From Gaiellaceae bacterium (GTDB lineage: Bacteria > Actinomycetota > Thermoleophilia > Gaiellales > Gaiellaceae): DNA of 64,000 nucleotides. The stretch spans positions 1,798,001 to 1,862,000 of the forward strand of contig BPGK01000001.1 of the NCBI GenBank assembly GCA_026002995.1, given 5' to 3'. Shown piece after piece: positions 54,503 through 63,239 of the stretch. The first letter of the stretch is position 1. Each line of letters opens with the position of its first letter. The notes under the pieces were generated by a model. It searched no databases, was not told the origin of the DNA, and worked only from the letters and a program-made list of their open reading frames with translations. The translations under genes were made by a program, and so were the position numbers.

Positions 54503-54660
54503 GGCCCGACAGTGTACGTCCAGCCGTTCATCCCGCCCCGCACGTGGACGGAGGCGGGGATGGCTCCTAGCCTCGAGCCGCGAGGTCAGGTCACCATCGT
54601 GGCCGAGAACCCGATCCGAGAGTACCGGGTCGTGATCAAGAAGACCCGACGGAGACGACG

Positions 54661-54685
54661 CGGCGCGACCCGGCGGGCCGCGCCG
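54661..54685 (-). terminator. GC-rich stem-loop, possible terminator
   Basis: CGGCGCG pairs with CGCGCCG, with an inner CCC/GGG, about 15 bases after the stop of the leftward gene at 54701-55045. The following minus-strand sequence has only scattered U residues. The surrounding 54503-54700 holds no other feature I can support. Confidence 0.4.
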
Positions 54686-54700
54686 CGTCGAGCTCTCGGC

Positions 54701-55045
54701 TCAGCGCGCCCACTCGGCGACCATGGCGGGGAGCGCCATCGCGCCGATTCGGTCGATCATGTCCGGATCCGCGGCGTAGAGGTTGCGGAGCGCCACGATC
54801 CGGATGTCGGGCTCACTCGCGACTCCGAGCTCCTTTGCGACCGGCAGCAGCCGCCGCTCCAGGAACCCGCGAGCCGCCTGCTCCGTCTGCCACACCTCGC
54901 ACACCTCGAGGCCGTCCTCGGTCGCCGCCGCGACGTGCAGGATCTCGCCTGCGGCAGGGTTGGCGTCGAGTTCGAGCCTCGACATGATCGAGTCGTACTG
55001 GTCGGATGTCACGCCCGACCAGCGCATGAACATCGCGACAGCCAT
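54701..55045 (-). CDS. Small hypothetical protein, ferredoxin-like/ABM-type fold likely
   Basis: Predicted 114-residue soluble protein. MAVAMFMRWSGVTSDQYDSI at the start, HVAAATEDGLEVCEVWQTEQAA in the middle and FLERRLLPVAKELGV resemble dimeric alpha-beta-barrel proteins of the antibiotic-biosynthesis-monooxygenase type. ATG 55045 was chosen because GGAGG lies seven bases upstream; the ATG at 55051 is too close to it. It interrupts the ftsY-ffh order and may be monocistronic. The function is unknown. Confidence 0.65.
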   Translation of the reverse strand: MAVAMFMRWSGVTSDQYDSIMSRLELDANPAAGEILHVAAATEDGLEVCEVWQTEQAARGFLERRLLPVAKELGVASEPDIRIVALRNLYAADPDMIDRIGAMALPAMVAEWAR

Positions 55046-55205
55046 CCCCATGCCTCCTTCCCTGCGTCGCCCAGGTCTCACACGAAGGGTACGCGGGCGG
55101 CCGGACTGACGCAACGGAGGCACCCCCTACGGGGGCGGATTTCCCTCGGACGAGGGACGCTTCTCGCTCGGATGCGGGATGGCGCCGCGCTGGCCCTGCG
55201 GGCGC

Positions 55206-56153
55206 TCAGCCGGCGACGAGCGCGCGCGCGAAGTCGCCCGCGTCGAACGGACGGAGGTCGTCGATGCCCTCTCCGAGGCCGACGAGCGTGACCGGGAGCC
55301 CGAGCTCGTAGGCGATCGCGATCGCGACGCCGCCGCGGGCGCTCCCGTCGAGCTTCGTCAGGACGACGCCGCTGACCTCGACGGCGTCCGCGAACAGACG
55401 GGCCTGCTGCAACCCGTTCTGCCCGGTCGTCGCGTCGATGACGAGGAGCGTCTCGTGCGGAGCCCCTTCGCAGCGCCCCGCGATCACGCGCCGGATCTTC
55501 GCGAGCTCGGCCATGAGATTCGCCTGCGTGTGCAGGCGGCCGGCGGTGTCGACGATCACGACATCCTTGCCGCGCGCTCGCCCGGCCTCGACCGCGTCGA
55601 AGGCGACTGCAGCTGGATCGGCCCCCCGCGGCGAGCCGACGAAGTCCGCTCCAGCGCGCCTCGCCCACTCCTCGAGCTGCTCCTCCGCGGCAGCGCGGAA
55701 CGTGTCCGCGGCACCCACGAGCACCGACCGCCCGTGCTGGTTGAGCTTCAGCGCGAGCTTGCCGATGGTCGTCGTCTTCCCGGTCCCGTTGACTCCCACA
55801 ACGAGGATCACCGACGGCTTCCCGTCGAGCCGGAGGCGGGGAGGCTCGCCGAAGAGACCCCGCACTTCCTCGACGAGCGCGTCCTCGAGCGAGCTCGCGC
55901 CTCCCCGCGCCTCGATGCGCCGCACGAGCTCGGCGGTCGCCGGCACGCCGACGTCGGCGCGGATCAACGCCTCCTCCAAGCGCTCCCATGCCTCGGCATC
56001 GCCCGGGTCGAACGCCGCGGCCTGCAGCTCGGCCGCGAGCGCCCGGCGGCTCTTGGCGAGCGAGTCGCGCAGGCGCGCGAAGACGCCCACGCGCTCGGGC
56101 TCGTCGGCCGCGGTCGGCTCGTCGCCGAGGAGCTCCGCCCAGCTCACGCTCAC
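55206..56153 (-). CDS. ftsY: Signal recognition particle receptor FtsY
   Basis: Predicted 315-residue GTPase docking SRP-ribosome complexes at the membrane. NG domain only, with a short acidic N-terminus (about 1-25). The P-loop is VVGVNGTGKTTTIGKLALKL (about 120-139), then GAADTFRAAAEEQLEEWAR, DTAGRLHTQANLMAEL and TKLDGSARGGVAIAI. Nine bases after smc, so cotranscribed with it. Confidence 0.96.
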   Translation of the reverse strand: MSVSWAELLGDEPTAADEPERVGVFARLRDSLAKSRRALAAELQAAAFDPGDAEAWERLEEALIRADVGVPATAELVRRIEARGGASSLEDALVEEVRGLFGEPPRLRLDGKPSVILVVGVNGTGKTTTIGKLALKLNQHGRSVLVGAADTFRAAAEEQLEEWARRAGADFVGSPRGADPAAVAFDAVEAGRARGKDVVIVDTAGRLHTQANLMAELAKIRRVIAGRCEGAPHETLLVIDATTGQNGLQQARLFADAVEVSGVVLTKLDGSARGGVAIAIAYELGLPVTLVGLGEGIDDLRPFDAGDFARALVAG

Positions 56154-56162
56154 GTCCGGAGC

Positions 56163-58835
56163 CTACGCGGCCGCGTGCTCGTGCTCGTGTCGAGGGAGAC
56201 GCCGCGAGACGACCTGCGAGACGCCGTCCGGCCCCATCGTCACCCCGTAGAGGATGTCGGCGGCCTCCATCGTTCGCTTCTGGTGGGTGACGACGACGAA
56301 CTGCGCCCGGTCGGAGTAGCGCCGCAGGAGCTCGACGAACCGCGCGATGTTCGTGTCGTCGAGCGCGGCCTCCACCTCGTCGAGGAGGTAGAAGGCGCAT
56401 GGGCGCGCGAGGAAGAGGGCGAAGAGGAACGAGAGGGCGCCGAGCGCCTTCTCGCCGCCCGAGAGGAGGGAGAGGCGGGTGATCCGCTTGCCCGCGGGAC
56501 GCAGCTCGACCTCGACGCCGGGCTCGTCCTCTTCGTGCTCGGGCTCGACGAGGCGCAGCCTGCCTTCGCCACCCGGGAAGAGCGTCGCCGCGACCTCCTC
56601 GAAGTGGCGCGCGACGGTCTCGAAGGTCTCCGCGAAGCGGCGCTCGACCGTCTCCGCAAGCTCGGCGCGGAGCTTCTCGAGCTCGGCGAGGCTCCGTTCG
56701 AGGTCCTCGCGCTGCGCGCAGAGGTCGGCGAGCCGCTCCTTCTCCGCCTCGTACTCTTCCTTCGCGAGCGGGTTCACCTGGCCGAGCGCGAGCCGCCGCG
56801 CCTCCAGGCGCTCGACCCTCGCCGCGAGCTCGGCGCGGTCGTCGCCCTCCGCGGGCTCGACGCCGCCGGAGGCGGCGAGCCGCCGCTGCGCGTCCTCGAC
56901 CTCGGCCTCGATGCGCGCGAGCTCGACCTCGGCCGCGGTCAGCTGCTCGCCCGCCGCCTCCACCTCGTGTCGGAGCTCCACTTCGGCGGCACCGAGCCGC
57001 CGCAGCTCGTCGCCGAGCGCGGCGGCGCGCCGCGACCCCGCGTCGACGCGCGCGCGGAGCGGAGCCTCGAGCCGAGCGACGAGCGCTCGGGCGTGCTCGA
57101 GCTGCTCGACGAGTGCCGCAGCCTGCTCGGCGAGACGACCGAGGAGCGCCTCGTCGATCCGCGGCGCCGCCTCCGGCGGCGCGGACGCGAGCGCGGCCCG
57201 GTAGGCCTCCTGGGCGACGCGAGCCGCGCCCTCGGCCTCGATCGCGGCCCTCCGGGCCGCATCGGCGCGCTCGTCGAGCTCGTTCGCCTCCACCTCCAAC
57301 CTCGCGCGTCGCGCCTCGAGCTCGAGGAGGACCGCCTCCGCCGCGGCGCCCGAGAACCAGAGCTCGCCCCGCTCGGGGTCGTACCCGTACCCCTCCTCCG
57401 TGACGGAGGGCGCCCGCGCCTCGAGGAGGCGGGAGAGCGGCACGACCGGCATCGACTCGACGAGCTCGCGCGGGCTCCGCCCCACGAGCACGACGAGGCT
57501 CCCGAGCCCCTGCGCGCGGGCGCGCTCGAGCAGGGCGAGACCGGCTTCGGGATCGGGCGCGAGGACAGCGGAGGCTCTCCACCCGAGGGCCGCGGCGACA
57601 GCCCGCTCTGCCCCCGGCTGAACGGGGATCGCGTCGAGCGCCAAGCGCTCGCCCTCCTCCGCGAGCGCCCGCGCAGCCGGGCCGATCCCCTCGCGCTCCG
57701 CGAGCGACCGCTCGAGGACCGCGAGCCGCTCGCGGGCGCCACGGGAGCGCTCGGCCAGGTCGTCTTGCTCGCGCCGCGCGGCACGGGCGGCCGCGGCGGC
57801 GTCCTCGGCTGCGCGGCGAAGCTCGTCGAGGCTCGGGCCGGAAGCGCCACTCGACCCGACCTCGCGGAGAACCGACCGGAGTTCCGACGCGAGCCGGTCG
57901 CGGAGCTGCGTCGCCGACTCGGAACGGACAGCCAAGCGCTCGCTCCCCGACTGGAGACGGTAGAGCGCGGACACCGCCGCCTCCCGTCTGCCCGCGGCGT
58001 CCGAGAGCTCGTCCTCGGCACGCGCCCGCTCGGCGAGGAGCGACTCGAGGCGCGCCGTCGCCCGCCTGCGCGCGAGCGCCGCGGCGTCGCGACGCGCCTC
58101 TGCCTCGGCGCGGCGCTCCCCCGCGTCCGCGAGCTCGAGCTCGGCGATCCGCGCGCGGAGCGCGGCGATCTCGACGCCGAGCTTCTCCGCGCGCTCGGCG
58201 GCGGTCGCCTGGAGAGCGAGCGGACGGATGCGGCGGCGCACCTCGTCCTCGACGTCGCGGGCGCGCTCGACCTGGATCGCGACCCGCGCGAGCTTCAGCT
58301 CCGCACGGTGTCGGCGGCGCTTGAACTTCCCGAGCCCGGCCGCCTCCTCGATCATCGCCCGCCGCTCCTGCGGCTTGGAGGCGAGCACCTGCTCGACCCG
58401 CCCCTGCCCCACGATCGAGTGCAGCGCCGAGCCGAGCCCGACGTCGGCGAGGATCTCGACGAGATCGGTACGCCGCACAGGAGCTCGGTTCACGAGGTAC
58501 TGCCCCTCTCCGCCGCGGACGAGTCGCCGCATGATGGAGACCTCGCTGAAGTCGAGGTCCGGCCAGGCGCCGTCCGTGTTGTCGAAGACGAGCTCGACCT
58601 CGCAGTGCGCGGCGGGCTTGCGGTCGCCGCCGCCCGCGAAGAGGACGTCGTCCGGCTTCTCCGCGCGCAGCTCGGACGGCGTGAGCGAGCCCGCCGCCCA
58701 CACGACCGCATCGGCGATGTTCGACTTCCCCGAGCCGTTCGGGCCGACGACGACCGCGACACCGGGCTCGAGGGCGAGCTCGAGCGGGTCGGGGAAGGAC
58801 TTGAAGCCGCGGATGCGGATCGTCTTCAGGTGCAC
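56163..58835 (-). CDS. smc: Chromosome partition protein SMC, short form
   Basis: Predicted 890-residue ATPase that compacts and segregates chromosomes. The N-terminal head has Walker A VVVGPNGSGKSNIADAVVWA (about 30-49) and the SMC-type GQGRVEQVLASKPQERR. It is followed by a coiled coil (about 165-390), a hinge (about 395-520), a second coil, and the C-terminal head with signature LSLLSGGEKALGAL and Walker B FYLLDEVEAALDDTN. Usual bacterial SMC is about 1170-1200 residues; here both coiled-coil arms are about 100 residues shorter while heads look complete. GTG start (VHLKTIRIRGFKSF). Cotranscribed with rnc and ftsY. Confidence 0.93.
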   Translation of the reverse strand: MHLKTIRIRGFKSFPDPLELALEPGVAVVVGPNGSGKSNIADAVVWAAGSLTPSELRAEKPDDVLFAGGGDRKPAAHCEVELVFDNTDGAWPDLDFSEVSIMRRLVRGGEGQYLVNRAPVRRTDLVEILADVGLGSALHSIVGQGRVEQVLASKPQERRAMIEEAAGLGKFKRRRHRAELKLARVAIQVERARDVEDEVRRRIRPLALQATAAERAEKLGVEIAALRARIAELELADAGERRAEAEARRDAAALARRRATARLESLLAERARAEDELSDAAGRREAAVSALYRLQSGSERLAVRSESATQLRDRLASELRSVLREVGSSGASGPSLDELRRAAEDAAAAARAARREQDDLAERSRGARERLAVLERSLAEREGIGPAARALAEEGERLALDAIPVQPGAERAVAAALGWRASAVLAPDPEAGLALLERARAQGLGSLVVLVGRSPRELVESMPVVPLSRLLEARAPSVTEEGYGYDPERGELWFSGAAAEAVLLELEARRARLEVEANELDERADAARRAAIEAEGAARVAQEAYRAALASAPPEAAPRIDEALLGRLAEQAAALVEQLEHARALVARLEAPLRARVDAGSRRAAALGDELRRLGAAEVELRHEVEAAGEQLTAAEVELARIEAEVEDAQRRLAASGGVEPAEGDDRAELAARVERLEARRLALGQVNPLAKEEYEAEKERLADLCAQREDLERSLAELEKLRAELAETVERRFAETFETVARHFEEVAATLFPGGEGRLRLVEPEHEEDEPGVEVELRPAGKRITRLSLLSGGEKALGALSFLFALFLARPCAFYLLDEVEAALDDTNIARFVELLRRYSDRAQFVVVTHQKRTMEAADILYGVTMGPDGVSQVVSRRLPRHEHEHAAA

Positions 58836-58950
58836 CGGACCGGGATTCTCGCGATTCAGCCGGACGACCTGCGCGGGCGACCCGCGCCTGGCGGCGACAC
58901 GCGTCGAGCAGGCTCGCCGTGACGGAGGCCCTCCGCGCCGTGCACTGAGC

Positions 58951-59706
58951 TCAGAGGCGCTCGGGCTCGATGCCGAGCGCCTCGAGGGCCTGCGCAGCGG
59001 CCTCCTGCTCGGCCGCCTTCTTCGTCGACCCGCGCCCGATCCCGAGCTGGGCGCCGGCCACGTGCGCAGCGCAGACGAAGCGCCGGTCGTGCGGCGGCCC
59101 CTCGACCTCCAGCACGGTGTAGTGCACCTGCTTCCCGGAACGGGCGAGCGCCTCCTGGAGCTCCGTCTTGTAGTCGACGTGACTCGAGCGCGCATACTCG
59201 ATGTTCGTCGAGAAGGCGTCGACGATCGCTCCCTCGATGCGCTCGAAGCCGTGCTCGAGGTAGACGGCGGCGATCGCCGCCTCGAGCACCGCGGCGAGGA
59301 CGTTCGTGCTCCGCGAGATGCGCTTCGCCTCGTCCGAGGCGGCGTCCCCCGCGTACGCGAGGAGCCTGGCGCCGAGCCCGAGCTCCTTCGCAACCGCCGC
59401 GCAGCTCTGGCGCGAGACGACGTGGGCGCGGATCTTCGCGAGCCTGCCCTCGGAGGCGTCCGGGAAACGGTCGTAGACGGCGCGCGCGATGGCGAGCTCG
59501 AGCACGCTGTCTCCGAGGAACTCGAGCCGCTCGTACGACGACGAGCGCTCGTCGGCCCAGGAGGCGTGCGTGAAGACCTGATCGGAGAGATGCCGCGGCA
59601 GCTCCGCGATCAGGCGCCCGAGCTCGTGCGTGCCCGGCTCCCCGGCTCGCTCAGCTCTGGTGCGCGATGACGTAGTCGATCGCCTTGCCCACGGTCGTGA
59701 GCTCAC
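58951..59706 (-). CDS. rnc: Ribonuclease III
   Basis: Predicted double-strand-specific RNase for rRNA and mRNA processing. The nuclease signature ERLEFLGDSVLELAIARAVY (about 57-76) carries the catalytic Glu/Asp, a second cluster is LAAVLEAAIAAVYLEHGF, and a C-terminal dsRNA-binding domain is present (DYKTELQEALARSG ... GSTKKAAEQEAAAQALEAL). The start is unclear: GTG 59706 overlaps acpP by 56 bases, and no ATG, GTG or TTG occurs in frame before the conserved region; the true start might be a rarer codon downstream. Confidence 0.9.
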   Translation of the reverse strand: MSSRPWARRSTTSSRTRAERAGEPGTHELGRLIAELPRHLSDQVFTHASWADERSSSYERLEFLGDSVLELAIARAVYDRFPDASEGRLAKIRAHVVSRQSCAAVAKELGLGARLLAYAGDAASDEAKRISRSTNVLAAVLEAAIAAVYLEHGFERIEGAIVDAFSTNIEYARSSHVDYKTELQEALARSGKQVHYTVLEVEGPPHDRRFVCAAHVAGAQLGIGRGSTKKAAEQEAAAQALEALGIEPERL

Positions 59707-59899
59707 GGGCGTCTTCGTCCGGGATCTTGATGCCGAACTGGTCCTCGAGGTCCATCACGACCTCCACGAGGTCGAGCGAGTCGGCGCCGAGGTCCTCCTC
59801 GAACGAGGCGTCCTCGGTGATCTCGCTCTCGTCGATGCCGAGCTTCTCGCTCAGCTCGCTCTTCATCTGCTCGAGGATCTGCTCACGCGTATAGGCCAC
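59651..59899 (-). CDS. acpP: Acyl carrier protein
   Basis: Predicted 82-residue acidic carrier for fatty acid synthesis. The phosphopantetheine attachment site is GADSLDLVEVVMDLEDQFG (Ser about 39), with KIPDEDARELTTVGKAIDYV following. The N-terminus is YTREQILEQMKSELSEKLGI. Located between plsX and rnc as in many bacteria. Confidence 0.97.
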   Translation of the reverse strand: MAYTREQILEQMKSELSEKLGIDESEITEDASFEEDLGADSLDLVEVVMDLEDQFGIKIPDEDARELTTVGKAIDYVIAHQS

Positions 59900-59908
59900 C
59901 TGGGAACC

Positions 59909-60910
59909 TCACTTGTCATCGGTCGTGGTCGTGGGGCGCGCCGATGCTAACACGCCTTCGGCGAGGCGTTCTCCGAGGCGCTCGACGAGCCGCTGCTCGA
60001 CCCCGCGGGCGGCGAGACGGATCGCGTTCGCGATCGCGACGCGCGAGCTCGAGCCGTGCGCGATGACGACGAGCCCGCGAAGGCCGAGCAGGTAGGCGCC
60101 CCCGTAGGAGTCCGGATCGAGCCGCGCGCGGAGGCGCGCCGCCGCGGGTCGGATCAGGAGCCCGCCGAGCCGACCCCGGGGCGACGACTCGAGCTCCTCG
60201 CGCAAGAGCCCGAGCAGCGTGCGGATCGTCCCCTCGAGCGTCTTCAGGGCCACGTTTCCGGTGAAGCCGTCGGCCACGACGACATCGACGGCTCCCTCGA
60301 GTAGCCACCGCCCCTCGGTGTTGCCCTGAAACCGGAGCCCGCTGGCTCGGAGGAGCTCGTGTGCCGCGAGCGCGAGCTGGCTCCCCTTCTCCGCCTCCTC
60401 TCCGATCGAGAGGAGGCCGACCTCGGGCTCGGAGACGCCCAGGAGCTCCTGCGCGAAGAGCGCACCCATGTGCGCGAACTGGAGCAGGTGCTCGGGCCGC
60501 GCGTCCGCGTTCGCGCCCGCGTCGATGAGCACTGTCGGCCCCCGCCGAGACGGAATGACGACGGCGATCCCCGGCCGGTGCACGCCCGGCAGCCGCTTCA
60601 GGTGCAGGAGCGCGGCGGCGAGCATCGCCCCGGTGCTGCCGGCCGAGACGACGGCGTCCGCCTGCCCCTCTGCGACCGCGCGAACGGCTCGCACGAGCGA
60701 GGAGTCGGGCTTCGTCCGGACGGCCTCCACCGCGTGCTCGTCCATCGCGATGGCACTCTCGGTCTCGACGAGCTCGAGCCCCGCCGTGGCGAGCCCCGGC
60801 GGTCCGTACAGAACGGGCGTGACGCCCCCACCGGCAGCGAGCGCGGCGCCCGCGACGACCTCATCGGGCGCGTGGTCGCCCCCGAGAGCGTCGACCGCGA
60901 CGCGAACCAC
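59909..60910 (-). CDS. plsX: Phosphate acyltransferase PlsX
   Basis: Predicted 333-residue enzyme forming acyl-phosphate from acyl-ACP to start phospholipid synthesis. It begins VVRVAVDALGGDHAPDEVVA. Core motifs are VSAGSTGAMLAAALLHLKRLPGVHRPG, LIDAGANADARPEHL, GLLSIGEEAEKGSQL, FQGNTEGRWLLEGAVDVVVADGFTGNVALKTLEG and DPDSYGGAYLLGLRG, which matches the family throughout. GTG 60910 was chosen because the longer frame enters rpmF. Between rpmF and acpP. Confidence 0.95.
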   Translation of the reverse strand: MVRVAVDALGGDHAPDEVVAGAALAAGGGVTPVLYGPPGLATAGLELVETESAIAMDEHAVEAVRTKPDSSLVRAVRAVAEGQADAVVSAGSTGAMLAAALLHLKRLPGVHRPGIAVVIPSRRGPTVLIDAGANADARPEHLLQFAHMGALFAQELLGVSEPEVGLLSIGEEAEKGSQLALAAHELLRASGLRFQGNTEGRWLLEGAVDVVVADGFTGNVALKTLEGTIRTLLGLLREELESSPRGRLGGLLIRPAAARLRARLDPDSYGGAYLLGLRGLVVIAHGSSSRVAIANAIRLAARGVEQRLVERLGERLAEGVLASARPTTTTDDK

Positions 60911-60921
60911 GGTCGCTGCCG

Positions 60922-61110
60922 CTACGGCGCCTGAATCCGGAGCGGCTCGATCTCGCGGCCCTTGTACGTCTTGCAGTTCGGGCACACGCGGTGCGGCCGC
61001 TTCGGCCGCCGGCACGTCGGGCAGAGCTGGAGCCGCGGGGTCGAGATCCCGTGGTTCGCACGGCGCTTGTCGCGCCTCGCCTTCGACGTCTTTCGCTTCG
61101 GAACGGCCAT
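60922..61110 (-). CDS. rpmF: 50S ribosomal protein L32
   Basis: Predicted 62-residue protein, MAVPKRKTSKARRDKRRANH at the start and a four-Cys zinc ribbon (LCPTCRRPK ... VCPNCKTYKGRE). It is the Cys-containing zinc form rather than the zinc-free paralogue, which is generally used under zinc-replete conditions. DUF177 gene upstream, plsX downstream, as is usual. Confidence 0.96.
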   Translation of the reverse strand: MAVPKRKTSKARRDKRRANHGISTPRLQLCPTCRRPKRPHRVCPNCKTYKGREIEPLRIQAP

Positions 61111-61150
61111 GAGCGGCTGCGGAGTATAGCGGCGCCGGTCGCGGCGCCGA

Positions 61151-61660
61151 TCAGATCCCGTCGCGGAGCTGCTCGAGCGCCGCCCACCGCGGGTCGGTCC
61201 CGACCTCGATGTGCTCGTGCGGCTCCACGTTCAGGTCCCGCCCGCACACCGGGCAGAGGCCGAGGCACTCCGGTCGGCAGAGGATCTGCTCGGGGATCTC
61301 GAGCGCGATGGCGTCCCGCGCCCAGATGCCGACGAGGAGCTGCTCCTCGACGACGTAGTCCGAGCGGAGCTCGTCCTGCGCCGGCGCGCCGGCGTCGTGC
61401 AGCTCGCGGACCGCCACCCCCACGTCCACCTCGGCGAGCGCGAGGCAGCGCATGCACGGGCCGCGCAGGTGCGCCGCCAAGCGCAGCTCGAAGACAGTCG
61501 CTCCCGAGGCACGGGTGACCTCGAGCTCGAGCGGCACGACCGAGGGGTTGACGTCGTAGCGCTGCCCACCGAGCACGAACGGCGCGACCTCGACCTCGAG
61601 CCGCTCCTGGCGGACCTCGCCGGCCCGGAGCGAGAGCGTGCGCAGGTCGAAGGTGTCCAC
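61151..61660 (-). CDS. yceD: DUF177/YceD family protein
   Basis: Predicted 169-residue protein of the YceD family, almost always encoded just before rpmF and thought to take part in 23S rRNA or ribosome biogenesis. GPCMRCLALAEVDV (about 67-80) and CRPECLGLCPVCGRDLN (about 128-144) give Cys pairs that could bind zinc. GTG 61660 was chosen (VDTFDLRTLSL); the seven-residue extension is not typical. Confidence 0.88.
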   Translation of the reverse strand: MDTFDLRTLSLRAGEVRQERLEVEVAPFVLGGQRYDVNPSVVPLELEVTRASGATVFELRLAAHLRGPCMRCLALAEVDVGVAVRELHDAGAPAQDELRSDYVVEEQLLVGIWARDAIALEIPEQILCRPECLGLCPVCGRDLNVEPHEHIEVGTDPRWAALEQLRDGI

Positions 61661-61681
61661 GGGCGAAGGGTAGCGAATCAA

Positions 61682-61711
61682 TCAGCTCAGATGCTGAAAC
61701 TGGTAGGTTTC
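61682..61711 (+). promoter_or_regulatory. Two adjoining inverted repeats before a LysR gene
   Basis: TCAGC-6-GCTGA (61682-61697) is followed, overlapping by two bases, by GAAAC-6-GTTTC (61696-61711), which ends four bases before the LysR start codon. Both have perfect 5-bp arms. They suit binding by a dimeric regulator such as the LysR protein itself, acting by autorepression. Confidence 0.5.
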
Positions 61712-61715
61712 CATC

Positions 61716-62654
61716 ATGGAACATGATCGTTGGGTCGGACTCGACCTCCGGCATCTCCTCGCGCTGAAGGCGATCGCCGACGAGGGCTCGTTCGGCCGCG
61801 CCGCGGACCGGCTGGGGTATACGCAGTCCGCCATCTCCCAGCAGATCGCCTCGCTCGAGCGCATCGTCGGGCTGCGGCTGCTCGAGCGCCCGGGCGGCCC
61901 GCGGCCGGTCACCCTGACCGAGGCGGGCCGCATCCTCCTCCGCCACGCCGAGGCGATCGAGGCGCGCTTGCTCGCCGCCAAGGCCGACATGGCCGCGCTC
62001 GAGGCCGGCGACGCCGGGCGCGTGCGCGTGGGGACGTTCCAGAGCGTCGGCGCGAAGATCATCCCCGAGCTCCTGCGTCAGTTCGCCGCGAGCCACCCTG
62101 GAGTCGAGGTCGTCCTCACCGAGTCCCAGGACGAGGACGAGCTCCTGGCCATGGTCGAGCGCGGCGACCTCGATCTCACCTTCTGGACGCTCCCGCTCGT
62201 CGGAGGCCCGTATGAAGCCGTCGAGCTCCTGCGCGATCCATACGTGCTCGTCGTCCCGGCCGACTCGCCGCTCGCCCGACTCGAGCGGCCGCCGACACTG
62301 CGGGAGATCACGCTCCACCCGCTCGTCGGCTTCAACCAGTGCCGCGCGATGGCGCACGTCGACCGCCAGCTCGCGGCGGCGGGCCGCACGCCGAACTACG
62401 TGTTTCGCTCGGACAACAACGGCACGGTGCAGGGGCTCGTGGGAGCGGGCGTCGGCATCAGCCTCTCCCCTCGGCTGACGGTCGATGAGGACGACCCCAG
62501 CGTCGCGATCATCGACCTCCAGGGACGCCTCGAGCCACGCGTGATCGGCCTCGTCTGGCACGCGGACCGGCACTTCAGCCCGGCGGCGCGTGCGTTCGTC
62601 GAGTCGGCCGTGGCCGTGTGCAGCGAGCTCGCGGAGGCGCCGGCCGCCGCGTAA
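61716..62654 (+). CDS. LysR-family transcriptional regulator
   Basis: Predicted 312-residue DNA-binding regulator. N-terminal winged helix: LRHLLALKAIADEGSFGRAADRLGYTQSAIS and QQIASLERIVGLRLLERPGG (about 10-60). The C-terminal periplasmic-binding-like effector domain starts RVRVGTFQSVGAKIIPELLRQF (about 93-114) and ends near residue 300. It is the only plus-strand gene in this otherwise leftward block, inserted between the DUF177 and coiled-coil genes. Target and inducer are unknown. Confidence 0.9.
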   Translation: MEHDRWVGLDLRHLLALKAIADEGSFGRAADRLGYTQSAISQQIASLERIVGLRLLERPGGPRPVTLTEAGRILLRHAEAIEARLLAAKADMAALEAGDAGRVRVGTFQSVGAKIIPELLRQFAASHPGVEVVLTESQDEDELLAMVERGDLDLTFWTLPLVGGPYEAVELLRDPYVLVVPADSPLARLERPPTLREITLHPLVGFNQCRAMAHVDRQLAAAGRTPNYVFRSDNNGTVQGLVGAGVGISLSPRLTVDEDDPSVAIIDLQGRLEPRVIGLVWHADRHFSPAARAFVESAVAVCSELAEAPAAA

Positions 62655-62662
62655 GACCGGCT

Positions 62663-63187
62663 CTACGAGGCGAAGCGGTCGAACTCCTCCGGCTCGCCGG
62701 GTTGGAGCGGCTCCGGGCCGATGCCCGCGACAACGGTCTCCTGCGAGCGCTCATGGAGCCGCTCGCGCCCCCGCTTCACGGCGGTCAGGAACTTGTCGAG
62801 GTTCACCTCGAGCGTCGAGAGGATCGAGTCGGCCCAATCCTCCATCTCGAGCCGGGTCTCGCGGGCCTTCCGCTTCGCCTCCTCGATGATGTCCTCGGCC
62901 TGGCTCTCGGCGAGCTTGACGATCTCGGTCTGCGAGGCCTCGCGGAGCGCCTGCTCGCGCGCCTCCTGGATGATCCGATCGCACTCCCGCTTGGCCTCCG
63001 CGAGCATCTCCTGACGCTCCTTGACGATCCAGCGGGCCTGCTTGATCTCCTCCGGGATGGTCGCGCGCATCTGGTCGAGGATCTCGTAGACCTCCTCGCG
63101 GTCGACGCGAACCTGGTCGGTGAGAGGGACGGCCTTCGCGTTGTGCACGAGGTCGTCGAGCTTGTCGATGAGCACGAGTACGTCCAT
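62663..63187 (-). CDS. Coiled-coil protein (DivIVA/ATP-synthase-b-like), unknown function
   Basis: Predicted 174-residue soluble, highly charged helical protein. MDVLVLIDKLDDLVHNAKAV at the start is followed by a long coiled coil (about 30-150) with ARWIVKERQEMLAEAKRECDR, AESQAEDIIEEAKRKARE and LEVNLDKFLTAVKRGRERLH. Such proteins recur next to coaD and rpmF in actinobacteria and are annotated as DivIVA-like or cell-division-initiation proteins, but no activity is proven. No membrane segment. Confidence 0.8.
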   Translation of the reverse strand: MDVLVLIDKLDDLVHNAKAVPLTDQVRVDREEVYEILDQMRATIPEEIKQARWIVKERQEMLAEAKRECDRIIQEAREQALREASQTEIVKLAESQAEDIIEEAKRKARETRLEMEDWADSILSTLEVNLDKFLTAVKRGRERLHERSQETVVAGIGPEPLQPGEPEEFDRFAS

Positions 63188-63239
63188 GGACCGGGAAGTC
63201 TACTGCCGGGACGGGATGAGACGGCCTCGGCGTCCCTTC

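Noticed and set aside
54503-54700. A 4.5S/SRP RNA gene beside ffh
   Set aside because: The conserved GGAA tetraloop hairpin and asymmetric loop of SRP RNA could not be found; only a GC-rich stem-loop is present.
53330-55291. A 653-codon plus-strand frame, including a stretch near 54560 that reads like a small basic protein
   Set aside because: It is antisense to ffh and the 114-residue gene, and the basic stretch is part of that shadow with no ribosome binding site or family match.
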